DNA of 64,000 bases from Archilochus colubris. Taxonomy: Eukaryota > Chordata > Aves > Apodiformes > Trochilidae. The notes under the pieces are model-generated. The model worked only from the letters and a program-made list of their open reading frames with translations, was not told the origin of the DNA and did no database searches. The stretch lies in contig CM041085.1 of NCBI GenBank assembly GCA_023079485.1, positions 96,173,115-96,237,114 of the forward strand. The letters are read 5' to 3'. This document shows positions 49,527 to 61,758 of this stretch, piece by piece. Positions within the stretch are counted from its first letter, which is position 1. The number at the start of each line of letters is the position of its first letter. A program made the position numbers and the translations under genes.

Positions 49527-51799
49527 CTTCTGTTAACTCTTTCCTCTGCCCTGTGCAGTTTGTGCTCTTCACTGGGAGTGATAAAAGCTTTCACTAGGAA
49601 GATGAGAAAGCATCTTCAACATTGCTTTCTAAACCATAACCAGATACTTGTTGGAGGTCAGAGAGGTGGGTTTGACCCTTGTCATTTGACCTCGACTCCT
49701 AATGAAAAGGGGAGAGAAGAGACTGAATCTTTTACTCACTGGTCATGGTTTAAGCCATAAAATGAATATCTAAATGTGGGGTCAATACCTTTTGGACTTC
49801 TGAACAGTCCCCATACTCTACATCTGGGATGAAGGCAATCCATTATCCCTCCAGGGGTAAGGTATCCTACCACCCAACTTGCTGTTACCCATCTCCTTCC
49901 TTGAATCTACATTTTCACCCCAGTTTCAGCATTGACAAATTCTTTCTTGTTTCAACTGATGTGACTTAGGGAACAGAAAGGATGAATGGCTTTTATTTCA
50001 CATTAAAATGGTATTTCACAAAGGGATATGGCTGGATTCCACTTCCATTATATAGTTTGGCTATTATCTAACATTTCAGATGGAACTGATTTATAGGGAT
50101 TACCTCAGCTCTCGGTGGTTACTCACTGCCTTCAATGGGAAATTGTTCAGATAATCCACTGGGGCATCATTTAAAAGGGTTGTCCAGAGTATTCCTGCTA
50201 GTAAGGTAAGCAGTTTTGGATCAGCTTGGCTAATGGCTCCAAATGGGAGGCAAAGTTTAGTTGAAAACGGTTGAAAAAGTAACAATATACTTGAGAAGAT
50301 TATCAGAAACACACTGCAGTGTTCTTGAAACTAATCCTATTGATTTTTCCTTCTTTTCATCTTTATGTGCTTTGGGTTCAGTTCATTCTTACAACTTCAT
50401 TTATCTGTATTCTACAGAGTCTCACATAGAGAAGTAAATCTTTTATTTATCTGAAGAATAGTTTGTATGTATTATCTCATAACAGGCTTTTCTACCACTG
50501 GAATAATGAAAGTTTTATCAGCAATATCATTATGAAGATATTTTTTAAAATTTTAAAAAATTCAATTGTAAAAATAGAGTATGGGATCATTATCGATACA
50601 CAATTTCCTAATAAGAAGGTAATTTTTTTACCTTTCCACTAATTTTCTGCAGATATTTGAGAAGGACCGAAATTAAATTATGCATAATTTCAAAAGAAGT
50701 GTTGCAAAAAAGACTATTATCTCCTATAATGTAGAAGATAACTGCCAGAGACATCTATAAATACCTCAAATGAGAACCATCCAAAAAGGCTTAAAGCTTC
50801 TTCATGTCTACTCAGTGCAGTTTGCTATTGAGCTAGTTGAGGGCATCTAAACGTACCTTTGCACTTAAGAGATCCTTAAGATCACCTTTTAGCCCTTGTC
50901 TGGTTTTGAACTTCATAATAAAAGTGAAATTGTAAAAGCTTAACTTTGATGGCCACAACTTGAGCAGGGACTGTCTAAGATTTGAAAGTCTTGCTACACT
51001 ACACACTTTTTCATTTCTCAGCTTTTTCATATTAAGGTTTAGAATATTTTTGTGGTTTCTGTTGTTTGTATATTCAAGAGAGCTATTCTTATATCCATTA
51101 CAGAATCAAAAAAAAAAAAACCAAACAACATTCTGTCAGTGATGTTAATCACAAGCCTATAAAATCTAAATCTCTGGGTGAGATTTTTGTGAAGAATAAT
51201 GTGGAGCCCACACCCAGATACTACCTTGTTTATTAAAACATAATTTAAAACCCCTTATACAACCCCTTGCTTGTCTTCTGGAAGCCACTTTGAGTCACAT
51301 CACACTAGGTGAAAAGTGTTGCTGTAGGCTGACCAAAACTATTAGTTCTGGAAAAACCAGTTAATGGTATGCAGGAGTATCATAATGATTTCTTTTTGGC
51401 CTTAAAACCTAAAAAAAGTACAGTCAAAAAGCATTTAGGGAAATATTAGCAGGAAGTGGTTGGCAGTGACAAAAGAGAACAAGACTAAATTTTTAATTTT
51501 ACAAAGTTCCAAGTTGCTGAACCATGCCAATTACTCTTAATAACACCTCATCTGGAAGTGAGTCTCAAAACAATCTTCTTGTTCTAGAAGAAAAACAATG
51601 TTTTTCTAAGAAATAATGATATTGAGGTTTGTGATTATAACCATTAAAACTGCATATTTATGGAGTAGAATAGTTACCTTGTTACATGACAGTGCAATAC
51701 ACTGTGCTAAAATAAAAGAACTTATTGTTGAAAATGAAAAAGTGGCTTTATCAGTTTCCTCAGCTTCTCATTTAATCTGCCTTGGAGATAACACTAAGG
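49527..51799. other. AT-rich sequence, nothing recognised
   Basis: Only short open frames and an A13 run at 51108-51120. No mobile element or RNA gene recognised. Confidence 0.5.
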
Positions 51800-52023
51800 T
51801 GTCTCAAGAAATTCTTCACTATGAGGGTGGTGAGACACTGGCACTGGTCACCCATAAAAGCTGTGGATGTCCCCTCCTTGGAAGTGTTCACAGCCAGGTT
51901 GAATGGGGCTTTGAGCATCATGGTGTAGTGGGAGGTCTCCCTGTCCAGGGCAAAGGGGTTGGAAACACATGATCCCTTCCAATAGAAAGTCCCTTCCAAC
52001 CCAAACTGTCCTGTGATTCTATA
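51800..52023 (+). mobile_element. CR1 3'-end fragment, plus strand
   Basis: AAGAAATTCTTCACTATGAG and GGTGGTGAGACACTGGCACTG begin the homology. GGATGTCCCCTCCTTGGAAG, CAGCCAGGTTGAATGGGGCT and the terminal CCTTCCAACCCAAACTGTCC with TGTGATTCTATA complete it. It is a 5'-truncated copy of about 220 bp from a different CR1 subfamily than the one at 38390. A short internal duplication of the CCCTTCCAA phrase (51973 and 51991) precedes the tail. Confidence 0.88.
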
Positions 52024-55000
52024 AGGCTCATCAAAGGCAAGCAGCAGGACAATTTCTGTTGGACTGCTCTAAAGGAAATAATTAACTTAAGAACATCTTT
52101 AATGGAATCCACATGTGAGGGACAGCATATTTTTATATTTTTTTTCTTCCTCCTTAATTTTAGTTTTACTAGTCTCCTGTTCCGTGTGATACTTGATTGA
52201 AGTAAATTCCTGCCTATACAGAAAAGCATCAGTAAAAACTGCAAAGTATATTTTCCAGAACCTCGAAAAGTTCAGACAGAAAGTGTGAAGTATTTTTAAG
52301 GTTCAGAATTTTAAAATCAACATGAGCTGTGCAGGGAGTGTCTACTACAAAAAAAAAAAAAAATAGACAAGTGTGCATGTAGCCGAGTAACCCAAACCCA
52401 GAAGCCCATATGAAAATGTAAGACCATGTGGGTTCTGGCTGTAATAATATTAATGTAAAGGAAAAATTCTGAATGATTCTTCCAGCCGGTCTCAGAAAAC
52501 AAGGATAGGCTACAAATTACCCACCCCCCCACCCCAAAGAATGTTTCTTACCATTGATTGAGAGTAGTAAATAATTCCTTTGGAGATAAGGTTGAAGGTT
52601 AAAAATATGGTGTGAAGTTGGAATACCATTTAGAAAGACTGGGAAGTTGGTCATCCATAGCAAGCTTAATTCTTTATTTGTACGTGCAGTTGAAGAGGTA
52701 ACAACTCTTGAAATCTTATCCTTGGATTTCTGCTATCCAAATGCTTTCTTAAACCTCAGCTATTGAAGTCATTGGTTTATAAAAGAACCCTCAACATTCA
52801 TTATAAACCAAAAACATTTAAGACTTATGCCCTAAGAGAAAAGCCAAAAAGTATGGCCACAATGCACTCTAAACACAGGAGAAAGAAAACTGAGTGCCAC
52901 AACCTCCTGGTTTAGAAAAGCCTTCTAGTTAAATGGACCATGCCTTTTTTTTTTCTTTTTTTGGTGGATGGTTTGTCTTTTGAAACCTTGCCTCTGGCAA
53001 AAGTCCAAAAGAATAACTTTTTAAACAAAAACCAAGCTTACCTGACTGACTGAGTAGCAGAAACTTCCACCAAACCGGAACAAAATTGTAAAAAAACAAT
53101 TCCTTATCTTGTAATGGATGAATTAATTGCCTGACAAAAATGTATTGCACATGTCAGAATAATGTTTAGGGAAAAGATACTGACTGAACATCAGATTTCC
53201 TACTGGAAGTTAGTCCAAAAGTAATCTAAGTATCACCAGATTGTGGCTGATCTAATGGACATCCCTCCATAGCACCAGAACACTCAACCTACTGTTTGCA
53301 GTATTTAAAATGGGTTGAATTAACACAATTAATCCTTGCTCAAAATTCTCGGAAGTCCATACAATTACAACAGAGGTGATTTGGTTCACCAGGAACACTA
53401 AATGCCATAAAATGTAATTGCTACACTTGGGATATATTATATGCAGCCTATACCTTCTATTTGATATGTGTAACAGACGACTGGCCTCCAAAGTGCAAGC
53501 TTTAAATGTGAGCAAGAGATGGTGATTTCACTGTAAAAGCTCTTCCACTGGCCAGGGAAGTATGAGTAACATCTCAAGAAGCTGTGGCACCAGATATAAC
53601 TCTGACTCCTTCCTTCAGTCTAGGTTTCTAGCTCTTCTCTTGTATCTTACAACCAGATATCACTCTCTGGGTGATACTCAACCTCCCTTTTATAATTTTT
53701 TGATGTTGGGAGTTTGAATACCAAACCCAGGCATCACTTGACTTGTATATATTCAGATGGCAAAACTAGCCCTTGCCAAATGCTGACTTGACCTTTAAAA
53801 AACATTTTTAGGCCAAATATTATCCACAGTTTTTAATCCAACAGTAACATGAAAAAAAGAATGTACTCACATGCCTTGTAAAATGAAATCGTGGGCTAAA
53901 TTCAGGCCCCAAGGCCACAGGCTTTTCCACCTTATAAAACATCAAATTTAGCTGGGATTTTGTTTCAAGTATATGTATTAGCTGGTGGAAATTAGAAGTC
54001 TAGATGCCACTTTTGATGTAAGTTCAATGCTTATGGACCTCAGATGGGCACATTCGGAATTTTTTATAGAGATAGGCAACGAGTTTCCAGCATGCAAATG
54101 GAAGTGAAATTCTCATTTGAAATTTAAAAAAGTATGAAAAGGCTAAAAAGAAGCTAGTTTGTTCCTACAAGCCAGTCCTGACCAGAAGAACTAATACTAG
54201 CTAGTACTCATTTTGGGGAAGTATTGGTTTCTTACTTTCTTTTTGTTGGCTGCAAGGCAGACTTCATGTTGTTCAATATGCATGGTTTGGTATGGGACAA
54301 AGACACTAGAAATTCCAAATTTACATTTGTTTCCAATGCAAAAGAATACATTCCCCCCCTCCCCCCCCAAAAAAAATAAAATTGAAGTTTACAAGTAAGG
54401 ATATTTACTTTGATTAAGAATAATTCACTGAGATTTGCCTGCCTGGTGTATAAGAAAACAAAAGAGAGGAAAATAAAGCAAAATATAATCACAATGGCAT
54501 AAAGTATGTGATACAGTCACTACAGCTGAAACACACTATGGAATAAAAAGGGTTTGGAGTTTGGGAGCCCTTTTGCAATTTTTAAATTTGCTGACATCTA
54601 ATGATTTGCTGGGATCAGTCTTCCATTACATGAGTTAAGGGGACCGCAGGTATCAGTGTGGATGTTCTGCCTACAAGGTCATTAAAGACTGGAGCTGTTT
54701 TCCTCCAGAGGGTTTGATGGAAGCTGAGCAGCTCTTAGGATGCCTCACCCCATGCAAAGTGCTAATGGGAAACTGAAGGGTGTTAGCATCTCCTAAAACT
54801 GAAAAAACAAAAATTCAATCATTCTTGGCAACATTCCAAGATGGTCTCCTTTCAAATTGATCTGTGCTGTTCTTCCATCTCATTAGAAACTCGGGACTCT
54901 CTGATTTCTCTGGAGAATAATATCACAAAGGGAGAAACAGTCTCTCTGTAATAAGCAGAAGAGATTACTGCAATAGAAATATTTAAAGCCAGACTCTGCA

Positions 55001-55835
55001 CTGAGCTAGCCTTTGGTAAGGTTCTTACAGGTTAGTGCTGATAAATGTTAAGTGAAAAGTGGCTCATCTTGGTTAAATAACACTGTCCTTATTTTCAGTG
55101 CTGTGAAGTGTTATTCAGCTGCAGGCATGTAATAATTCTGCAAAGGAACATCACAGGTCTCTATAATAGCCTTGCATTTGGAGTTTTATTTTTTCTAGTA
55201 TTACATCACACACTTTTTCTTCCAAATTCACTTTTCCTTTGAAGTTTGTTATATGGAAAAAATAAAGCTGCTTAATGCAATTTTTATTATGGTGGTGCAG
55301 TTTGCATAGTGAATTTGAGACTGAAAGACAGATCTGATTTGTCACTGTGGCAATCAGGTGCAAAGGGAATATGCTGCTGGGCCTTTGATCCCAGAGCAGC
55401 AGCAGAATCAAAGTGGCAAGGCTGATCTTGCCTATAGAAAGACAATTTTGATCTGAGAACTTGGAGTCCAGCATTAGAAGCAGTGACAGTGCCTGGCTGT
55501 GGGAAAAGAGGAAAGTTAATAGTTGCAAAGGATGAAGTGTGGGGTTTTGGTGTTATTTTTCTGCTCTGGGGGGTTTGTTTGTTGTGTTTTTTTTCAAATG
55601 AGCGATCTATTTAAAAGTTCAGGTTTTGAACAGTGTTTTAACATGATGATTTAATAAGGCTTCAGTAATACAGACGTTAAAATTAGCCAGTATAGACAGA
55701 AACAAACTCTTGCTAAGATGCCTTTTCTTTGGATTAAAGTAACATTTTTTCTTTAAATACAGAGGTGGTGTCAAGTTGTTATGAGTGGTGGCATGTGGAA
55801 ACATTTTAAATTTTCAATTATTTGACGTAATTCAT
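52024..55835. other. AT-rich sequence, nothing recognised
   Basis: No gene or mobile element recognised. It contains poly-A and C-run simple repeats only. Confidence 0.5.
54353..54380. repeat. C-run followed by A-run
   Basis: C7, one T, C8, then A8 and TAAA. Low complexity. Confidence 0.9.
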
Positions 55836-56170
55836 TAAATCATAGAATCAAAATTCCTGGACTTGAAATGAAATTAGCTAAATTTTGCTTTCTGCAAGTT
55901 CAGCACATGATTACATGCTCAGCTCATTTTGAGCATAGAGAACAGATTCTCCCCTGCCTGGCAATAGTTTTTTGTATCTTCTAATTTATCCCAAGTAGTC
56001 CAGTCCTTTTTCTCACAGGACAGAGGTTTCCAGACTTCCCATTATTCTTGCTGTTTTTCTCTGTTCTACTTTCAGGCATATCTCCAAGGGCAGCATTTAA
56101 ACTTTCAACACAGTATTCCAGATGAAGCCTTAAAGTATGTTGAATCTTCTGGAAGTTAACGTCTTGAAAT
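55836..56170 (-). mobile_element. Possible ancient CR1/L3-type fragment, minus strand
   Basis: AATCATAGAATCAAAATTCC at 55838 resembles a degraded CR1 tail in reverse orientation. Around 56100-56130, CAACACAGTATTCCAGATGA with AGCCTTAAAG matches the reverse complement of the conserved HLEYCVQ-type region of ORF2 (a TTTCAACACAGTATTCCAGA phrase is characteristic). The translated minus strand there reads LHLEYCVESLNAALG, which supports the assignment. The middle is too diverged to align. Confidence 0.5.
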
Positions 56171-56507
56171 AGGAGCTTGCTTCTCCTGCCAGGGCAAGAC
56201 ACCACCATTTCAGCCTGCAACCCACTGACTCACCTTTTAGTTTTGAAGCGGATTATTTCTGCTTCAGTTCAGGACCCAAAATTTGTCTTTAGTATTTATA
56301 TAAACACTTCCCAGGATGTGTTACAAGTCCCTGAGGTTGGATGCTCAGTTCCCATGTAGCATGATTCCCAAAGCCCCAGAGATTTGGAAAAAAACCTTTT
56401 GAAACATGCTCGTCAAAGATGCATGTGAGGAGCAGAAAGGAAGCAATGACAAAGACATATAACAGCACAGATGTGTGATTTTGCCTTTATTCAGTTGAAA
56501 TGTCATA

Positions 56508-56584
56508 ACTCCCTGCCCAAGACAGGGGACTGGAACTAGGTGATCCTTGAGGTTCCTTCCAGCCCAAACTGTTCTGTGATCCTG
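56508..56584 (+). mobile_element. CR1 3'-terminal fragment, plus strand
   Basis: CTCCCTGCCCAAGACAGGGG, ACTGGAACTAGGTGATCC and CCTTCCAGCCCAAACTG followed by TTCTGTGATCCTG form the last 75-80 bp of a CR1 3' UTR. It is a very short, 5'-truncated copy. Confidence 0.82.
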
Positions 56585-58069
56585 AAAGATTTTGTGAACT
56601 ACATTGCCTTGTTCTTTGTTGTTTCATTGTACTTCATATTTAAAATGTGGAATACAAGTTTGTTGGTTTGTGGTGGTTTTTTTGCACTTCAAAGAAAAGA
56701 GGTTGGGATAGATTTCTTAAACCTTTTGCACCCTGAATTATGTGCAGGAGATCAATGCAAGGAGGAGGAATGAAAACACAAGGTTTGCTGTGGGAAATGG
56801 TTAAGATAATGCGGGTGATAAGAAAGGAATGTACTAATGAAGTACCTTGTTTCCCAGAGGGATGGTGGGAAATTACAGAAAAATAGTGGAAAAACACCTA
56901 AACCTTGGTGGGAAATTCTTGGGGGAGGGCCCTGGCAAAGGGCTAAGAGTACCTATATGGACCTGCAGTTTAATAAGCTTTATCTCAGTTTGGAAAACTT
57001 CTGAGTCTATGAATAGCACCCCACAGTGTCCACTTTTCAGTGTTCCAAAATCAGTATGATACTTTTAGCAAAGTAGAAGACTGAGGGGTTCTTGGAAGGA
57101 GTAGAAATTCTCCACCCATACACAAGTGTTCGTGACTGGCTGTTGCCAGAGAATTGGGAGTAAATGCACCAGAGTAACAAGTGCAAATGCTTGGTGATCT
57201 TTTGAAGCCACTCTTCAGGAGCTGGCAGCATTGACCAGCTGGCAAGTGCATCTCAAGTTTCTCACATAATCGCATTTTCAAATGTACACACAGAAAGAAA
57301 ATTAGGTAATCTCCTTCATAAACACAAATGTATACTGGAGACTTGAGAATTTCATTTCCTTGCTCCAGAGTTTTTTTTGCCTGTCCAAACTCAAAGCTCT
57401 TTTCAAATCTCCCGGGAATATATAGGTGTTGAATTTAAGATAGCCCATACCACATGTTCTCCTGTTTATGCCTCCCAACATTTTCTCTTAGGAATTCATC
57501 TTCACTATCATCCAGGCCCATAAAATGGATTTTCTTCCAAACTGAATCTGTATGTTTATACCAATCTTGTTCCTGAATTTTTTTGACTCTTTCTGTCCAT
57601 ATACCCATGTAAGATTTTTACACCCTTGATAAGATTTTCATTCAGGTTCCTACTATAGCTCAGTTATTGCACCATCATCATATCTAACACATTAGGACAT
57701 ATTGGCTCTTCTATAGCCTTTCTCTCTCAGCCAAAAATTACAGATTCCATCATCTGCTTTTAATATCTTAACTAAACACTAACTCACCTTCTCCTGAGCT
57801 GCCTCCATCCTGCCTTATGAGTATTGTCCCTGGGACAGAGAGGTGAGCTCTCAGTATTAACAACAGCAGAGCATCTGCAGATTGAAGACCTCAGAATTTG
57901 TTCGGTCAAACTGGCTTTTTGTTCTCTGTTTGTAACACAAACACACCATTTGTAAGCACATAGAGCAGCTGAGTCCAGTTTTGCAGCTGGGTTCTTAGGC
58001 ACTATTATAGTAAAAAAAAAAAAAAAAAAAAAAAAGAAAAAGGTACTATTAATAATTACAGTCCCCCAA
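56585..58069. other. Unique sequence, nothing recognised
   Basis: No gene or transposon recognised. It ends near a poly-A run at 58012-58035. Confidence 0.5.
58012..58035. repeat. Poly-A run (A24)
   Basis: Twenty-four A residues followed by GAAAAAGG. It could be the tail of an unrecognised insertion or a simple repeat. Confidence 0.9.
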
Positions 58070-58470
58070 GGGAATGATGGCATGAGAGCTGTGGAGCAGT
58101 GTAGAGAGACACTGTAAACCAGGTGCCTTGAGTTACCAAAGAGTGGGTGTGAGTCCACCTGTGCCTGATTAGGACAGGCCCCTGTCGGGCATGAGCAAGA
58201 CCAGGGGGCCAATAAAGGTGGGACACACCCACAGAAGGCAGCTCAGCTCACTCTGGTGTGAGGCATGGAGAGGCCAGCAGCTCATCGAGCCTCTGGAGCA
58301 AGAAAGGCTCTTCCCGCTACACTTCTACCCTGGAAGCGCTGTGTGGTGGCTGGAGTCCTGGAAGAGACCAGCAGCTCTTCGAGCTTCAGGAGCAAGAATG
58401 GCTCCTCCCGCTACAGAGCAGAGTCATGCTTTGTGTATTTTCTTGCAGTGTTGGTGTTAATAGTAAACCC
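58070..58470 (+). mobile_element. LTR-like block, family uncertain
   Basis: This is a GC-richer island in AT-rich surroundings. GATTAGGACAGGCCCCTGTC precedes GGGGCCAATAAAGGTGGG, which looks like a CCAAT plus TATA-like core promoter. A CACACCCACAG segment and then an imperfect tandem duplication (58269-58419) follow, and the block fades near GTTAATAGTAAACCCACACC, which resembles an LTR poly-A region. I cannot find convincing TG...CA ends or a target-site duplication, so this may be a truncated LTR or another GC-rich repeat. Three overlapping open frames in it are judged to be composition artefacts. Confidence 0.35.
58269..58419. repeat. Imperfect tandem duplication, 94-bp spacing
   Basis: AGAGGCCAGCAGCTCATCGA at 58269 recurs as AGAGACCAGCAGCTCTTCGA at 58363. 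The match continues through GGAGCAAGAA, GGCTC and TCCCGCTACA in both copies. The second unit is cut after about 57 bp. The two copies differ at about one base in seven. Confidence 0.85.
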
Positions 58471-60289
58471 ACACCTATGTATGTGAGTAGCTTTGATTTC
58501 CTATGATTCACCCCATGCCTGCTTCTTCCCAGCCATTTGTTGTATTTTCATACAGAAAAAATACAAGAACTATATTCAATTGCTCTAATTTTGTTCACCT
58601 AGATCCAGACTTGCCAGTGACAAAGTAAAAGCTTTGCTCCAGCAGTGCCAAATAAGCACAGCCAGGGGTGGGTAAATTACTGGTGAGGGACAAGGAAGGA
58701 AAGTTAAAAGATCTAAACTCAAGCCATCCCAGCAGGCTGAACAGAGCACTTACATTGTGTAAATGCAGGTATGATTTAATGTACTCCACAGGAAGTTGCC
58801 AGTTGTTCTTAGCTTGGGAATAAATCATGAGACTTGGGTGTTTTTGTGGCAGAGAAAGCAGTGATGCTAGAGTAAGAAGAAACCTGTAGCAGCAACAGGA
58901 ACACCCACCTGGGTTTGCTGGTGGAGCATATTTCTGGTGCTCTCTTCTGTAAGCACAAACCACATGAGAATTTCTTGTTGCTTTTCTGTCTTACTTTAAA
59001 TGTAGTCTCTTCTCACTTCCCATTTTAAACAGAACCTCTTTTCCACTTGGGAGGTTTTTTATTGTTTGGAAATGGTTTTCATTTTTCCAAGGAAAAAGCT
59101 ACTTAACCAATACATTTCATGCTATAAAGATCACTCTTTTTTTGGGCTGCTTTGGGAACCAACATATTAAGCGATTCATATATTCCTCCCTCTATTGTAT
59201 GTATTTCTTCTTTGGAGAGCAGAGGAAGACACTATTTCCACAGCTTTGGGAGCAGCAGTGCCAAGCCACAGTCTGATGAACAGCAAGGCAGTTACCCACA
59301 GTGTTGTTTTTCCCAGCAGACTCTGATAAGATTTTGGCCTGGATCAACCAGAAATCTTGAAAAATTATTTCCAGGACTAGCTGGGGTGTTATCACAGGCT
59401 GAGGGATGCTACTCACAAGCAGCTTGCACACACTTGCAGTACTTTGGAGAGACCAGAAAGCAGGGACAAGGACTGCTCAGTAGCAGCCGGCCTCAGTGCC
59501 AAAAGGTGGTCCCAGCATCTTTAATTCAATTCTTTTGAGACAGGGCAGAAAATACTATCATTTAATACCACTAAGTTACTTGATTTCCACAAGCAGCTTG
59601 CTTACTGAGACATTTCCTACAGTGTGTTGTATCAGAAGTGTTTCAAAAATATGTAAAGCGGTGAAAAAATTGCCACCTTATAATGGTGACACTCATTAGG
59701 CAGGCACAGCATCAGAGGGAGTGTGTACACCTCCCCTGAACTTGTTTCCCATGGTAAGAACAGGAAATCTCCCATGGCTGCCATCCCATGGAACTAAGAC
59801 AGAAACTCCAACTGGATTTAAAACCAAACACAGCTGCTGGGGACAGCTGTGGCTGGTGGCACCAATCACTGCTCCACAGCCCTGGGGGGCTCTTGTGGGA
59901 CTGGGAACCTCTCCGAAGGAAAAGGCATGGGCAAACAACAGTGGAAAAGTAATGGTGTACAAGAAGAAGAAAGAGAGGGATTTTCAGAAGCACTGAGGGG
60001 CAGGAATTTTCCCTCTCATTTGAGAAGCACTCAGGCACTAAGTCACCTCCAGGAGCAGGTGGTCCCGCAGAACTCAGGAGCAAGCTCAGCTACCCCCTAA
60101 CATCGGTGCTTAAGCAGCTTTGCATACTCTAGCTTTCCTAATTTTCAATATACAGTTATTTCATGACTAAAATGGAATGCCTAAATATATATTTAAAAAA
60201 AAAATTGAAAAAAAATATTTTTTTTTGAAAGCTCTAATTTTCCAGCTGGCAGGAAGACGTCTTCAGAGCGGAAAACACTCACCCCGTGA

Positions 60290-60430
60290 CATTTGTGCTA
60301 TGATAAACACATTGCTGATAATGTAACCCTCTTCCATTCTGAATTTTATAGTGCATCTCTGTTTCTATTTAAAGCAGCCCTGGTGTTCAGTGACATCTAG
60401 GGACTATTTGCCGGAATTGCAGCTTCTGGA
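60290..60430. repeat. Direct repeat, copy A (unclassified)
   Basis: The 37-nt core at 60311-60347 matches the one at 61644-61680 at 36 of 37 positions. Weaker similarity extends left to CATTTGT at 60290 and right through TTCAGTG (60386) and GCTTCTGGA (60422), at nearly the same offsets as in copy B. I recognise no known family. Confidence 0.8.
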
Positions 60431-61624
60431 AACCACGTGAGTCTCCAGGCAGCAAGCAGAGGTTTCGACTCAAAACCATTACTTCCAGCCATGATGGTGA
60501 ATATTAAAGCCTGCTGGTAGACATTTCCATCTTTGCAGCAACTGAGATACAATAGTTCATGGTCTGCGGAAATAGATAAATACTGAGGCATTACTTTATG
60601 TTTTAAATTAAATATTCGGAGCTGCTTAAATATTGCAGGTTTTGACTGGAACAGGAAATTTTGACATAACTCTGTTTATATCTTTTTATTCTCCCATGAA
60701 ACTATATCATACACCATTTCTAGTTTATTTTTTTTAAAGTGGCATGATAGTTTTAGGGCACTCTGACAAAGCCTGCACTGGAAATTTTTTCATTGGGCTA
60801 AATATAAACCACTGTTTGTAAAATAGTATTTTCATAAATTGCTCAAAAACTCTGTGGCTGATGAATTAGTTTATTGTAAAGCTAAAACAGTGTGAAGGAA
60901 CACCCTGTGTGGGGAAGGAACACCAGAGTAGACTGATCAGCAGGATGAACCCTGGTGGCATCCTGGAACCTTGCATTGTCACAGTAGTGTTGCAATCCCT
61001 GGTAATGGTACCAGAGACTGTTCTGTTAGCATGTCTGGTAGTTAAATAGAAAGAAGGACTAGAAGAGGCATGAAAGTTCCTAAGTAGGTCCTACAGTAGG
61101 TTCTAGAGTAGTTTAGAGTCCCAAAGTAGGTTCTACATAAGAATGCTAGAAGCCTTATCTATCCCCCTTCCCAAACTTGGTAAGGGATGTGAGAGCATTT
61201 CAGTGATTGCATCTAGCTCAGCTGTGAAAGTCTCCTCCAGAACATAATTTGGGTATGTGGTGGGCAGCCTTCCCTCTACTTATCAAGAGAGCTTAGCTGG
61301 GAGGATGTGTAACTGTGGTACTTTAATCAACAAAAAAATGGAGTGACTTTTAACCTACATCTCTGGTGGGACAATCTCAACAGCCAGCTCCGCTGACATT
61401 TCATTTCTCAGTAAGAGCTGATATACTTGGAAGTGCTGGAGGGCAGCATGCTTACTTGTTTATTTGCTTTAATTTTATACTTGGACATGTTTTTTCAATG
61501 TTGCCTGTTATTCCACACTGCTGGGAAGCATCCCAGTGCCTTTCATTCCTCGAGGTTTTTAAGTCCATGATTACTCTGCTGGTCTCTGGAAGGCATTTAC
61601 TACACGTGCTTATGACCAGGGAGC

Positions 61625-61758
61625 CATTTGTACTATAACAACCATTGCTGATAATTTAACCCTCTTCCATTCTGAATTTTGTACTGTACATGTTCACTGG
61701 GATACTCCAGTTTTCAGTGCAAACCAAGCAGACCACAGTGATGCTGCCTGCTTCTGGA
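61625..61758. repeat. Direct repeat, copy B (unclassified)
   Basis: Core at 61644-61680, with CATTTGT at 61625, TTCAGTG at 61713 and GCTTCTGGA at 61750 in the same order as copy A. The starts of the two copies are 1,335 bp apart. Small indels outside the core suggest an old event. Confidence 0.8.

Noticed and set aside
57784..58212. 142-codon minus-strand open frame containing a poly-Phe run
   Set aside because: The run of Phe is the antisense of the A24 tract. The flanking peptide is not recognisable.
58191..58506. Three overlapping plus-strand frames of 73-89 codons
   Set aside because: All frames are open because the local DNA is GC-richer and internally duplicated. No reading frame is favoured and no family is recognised.
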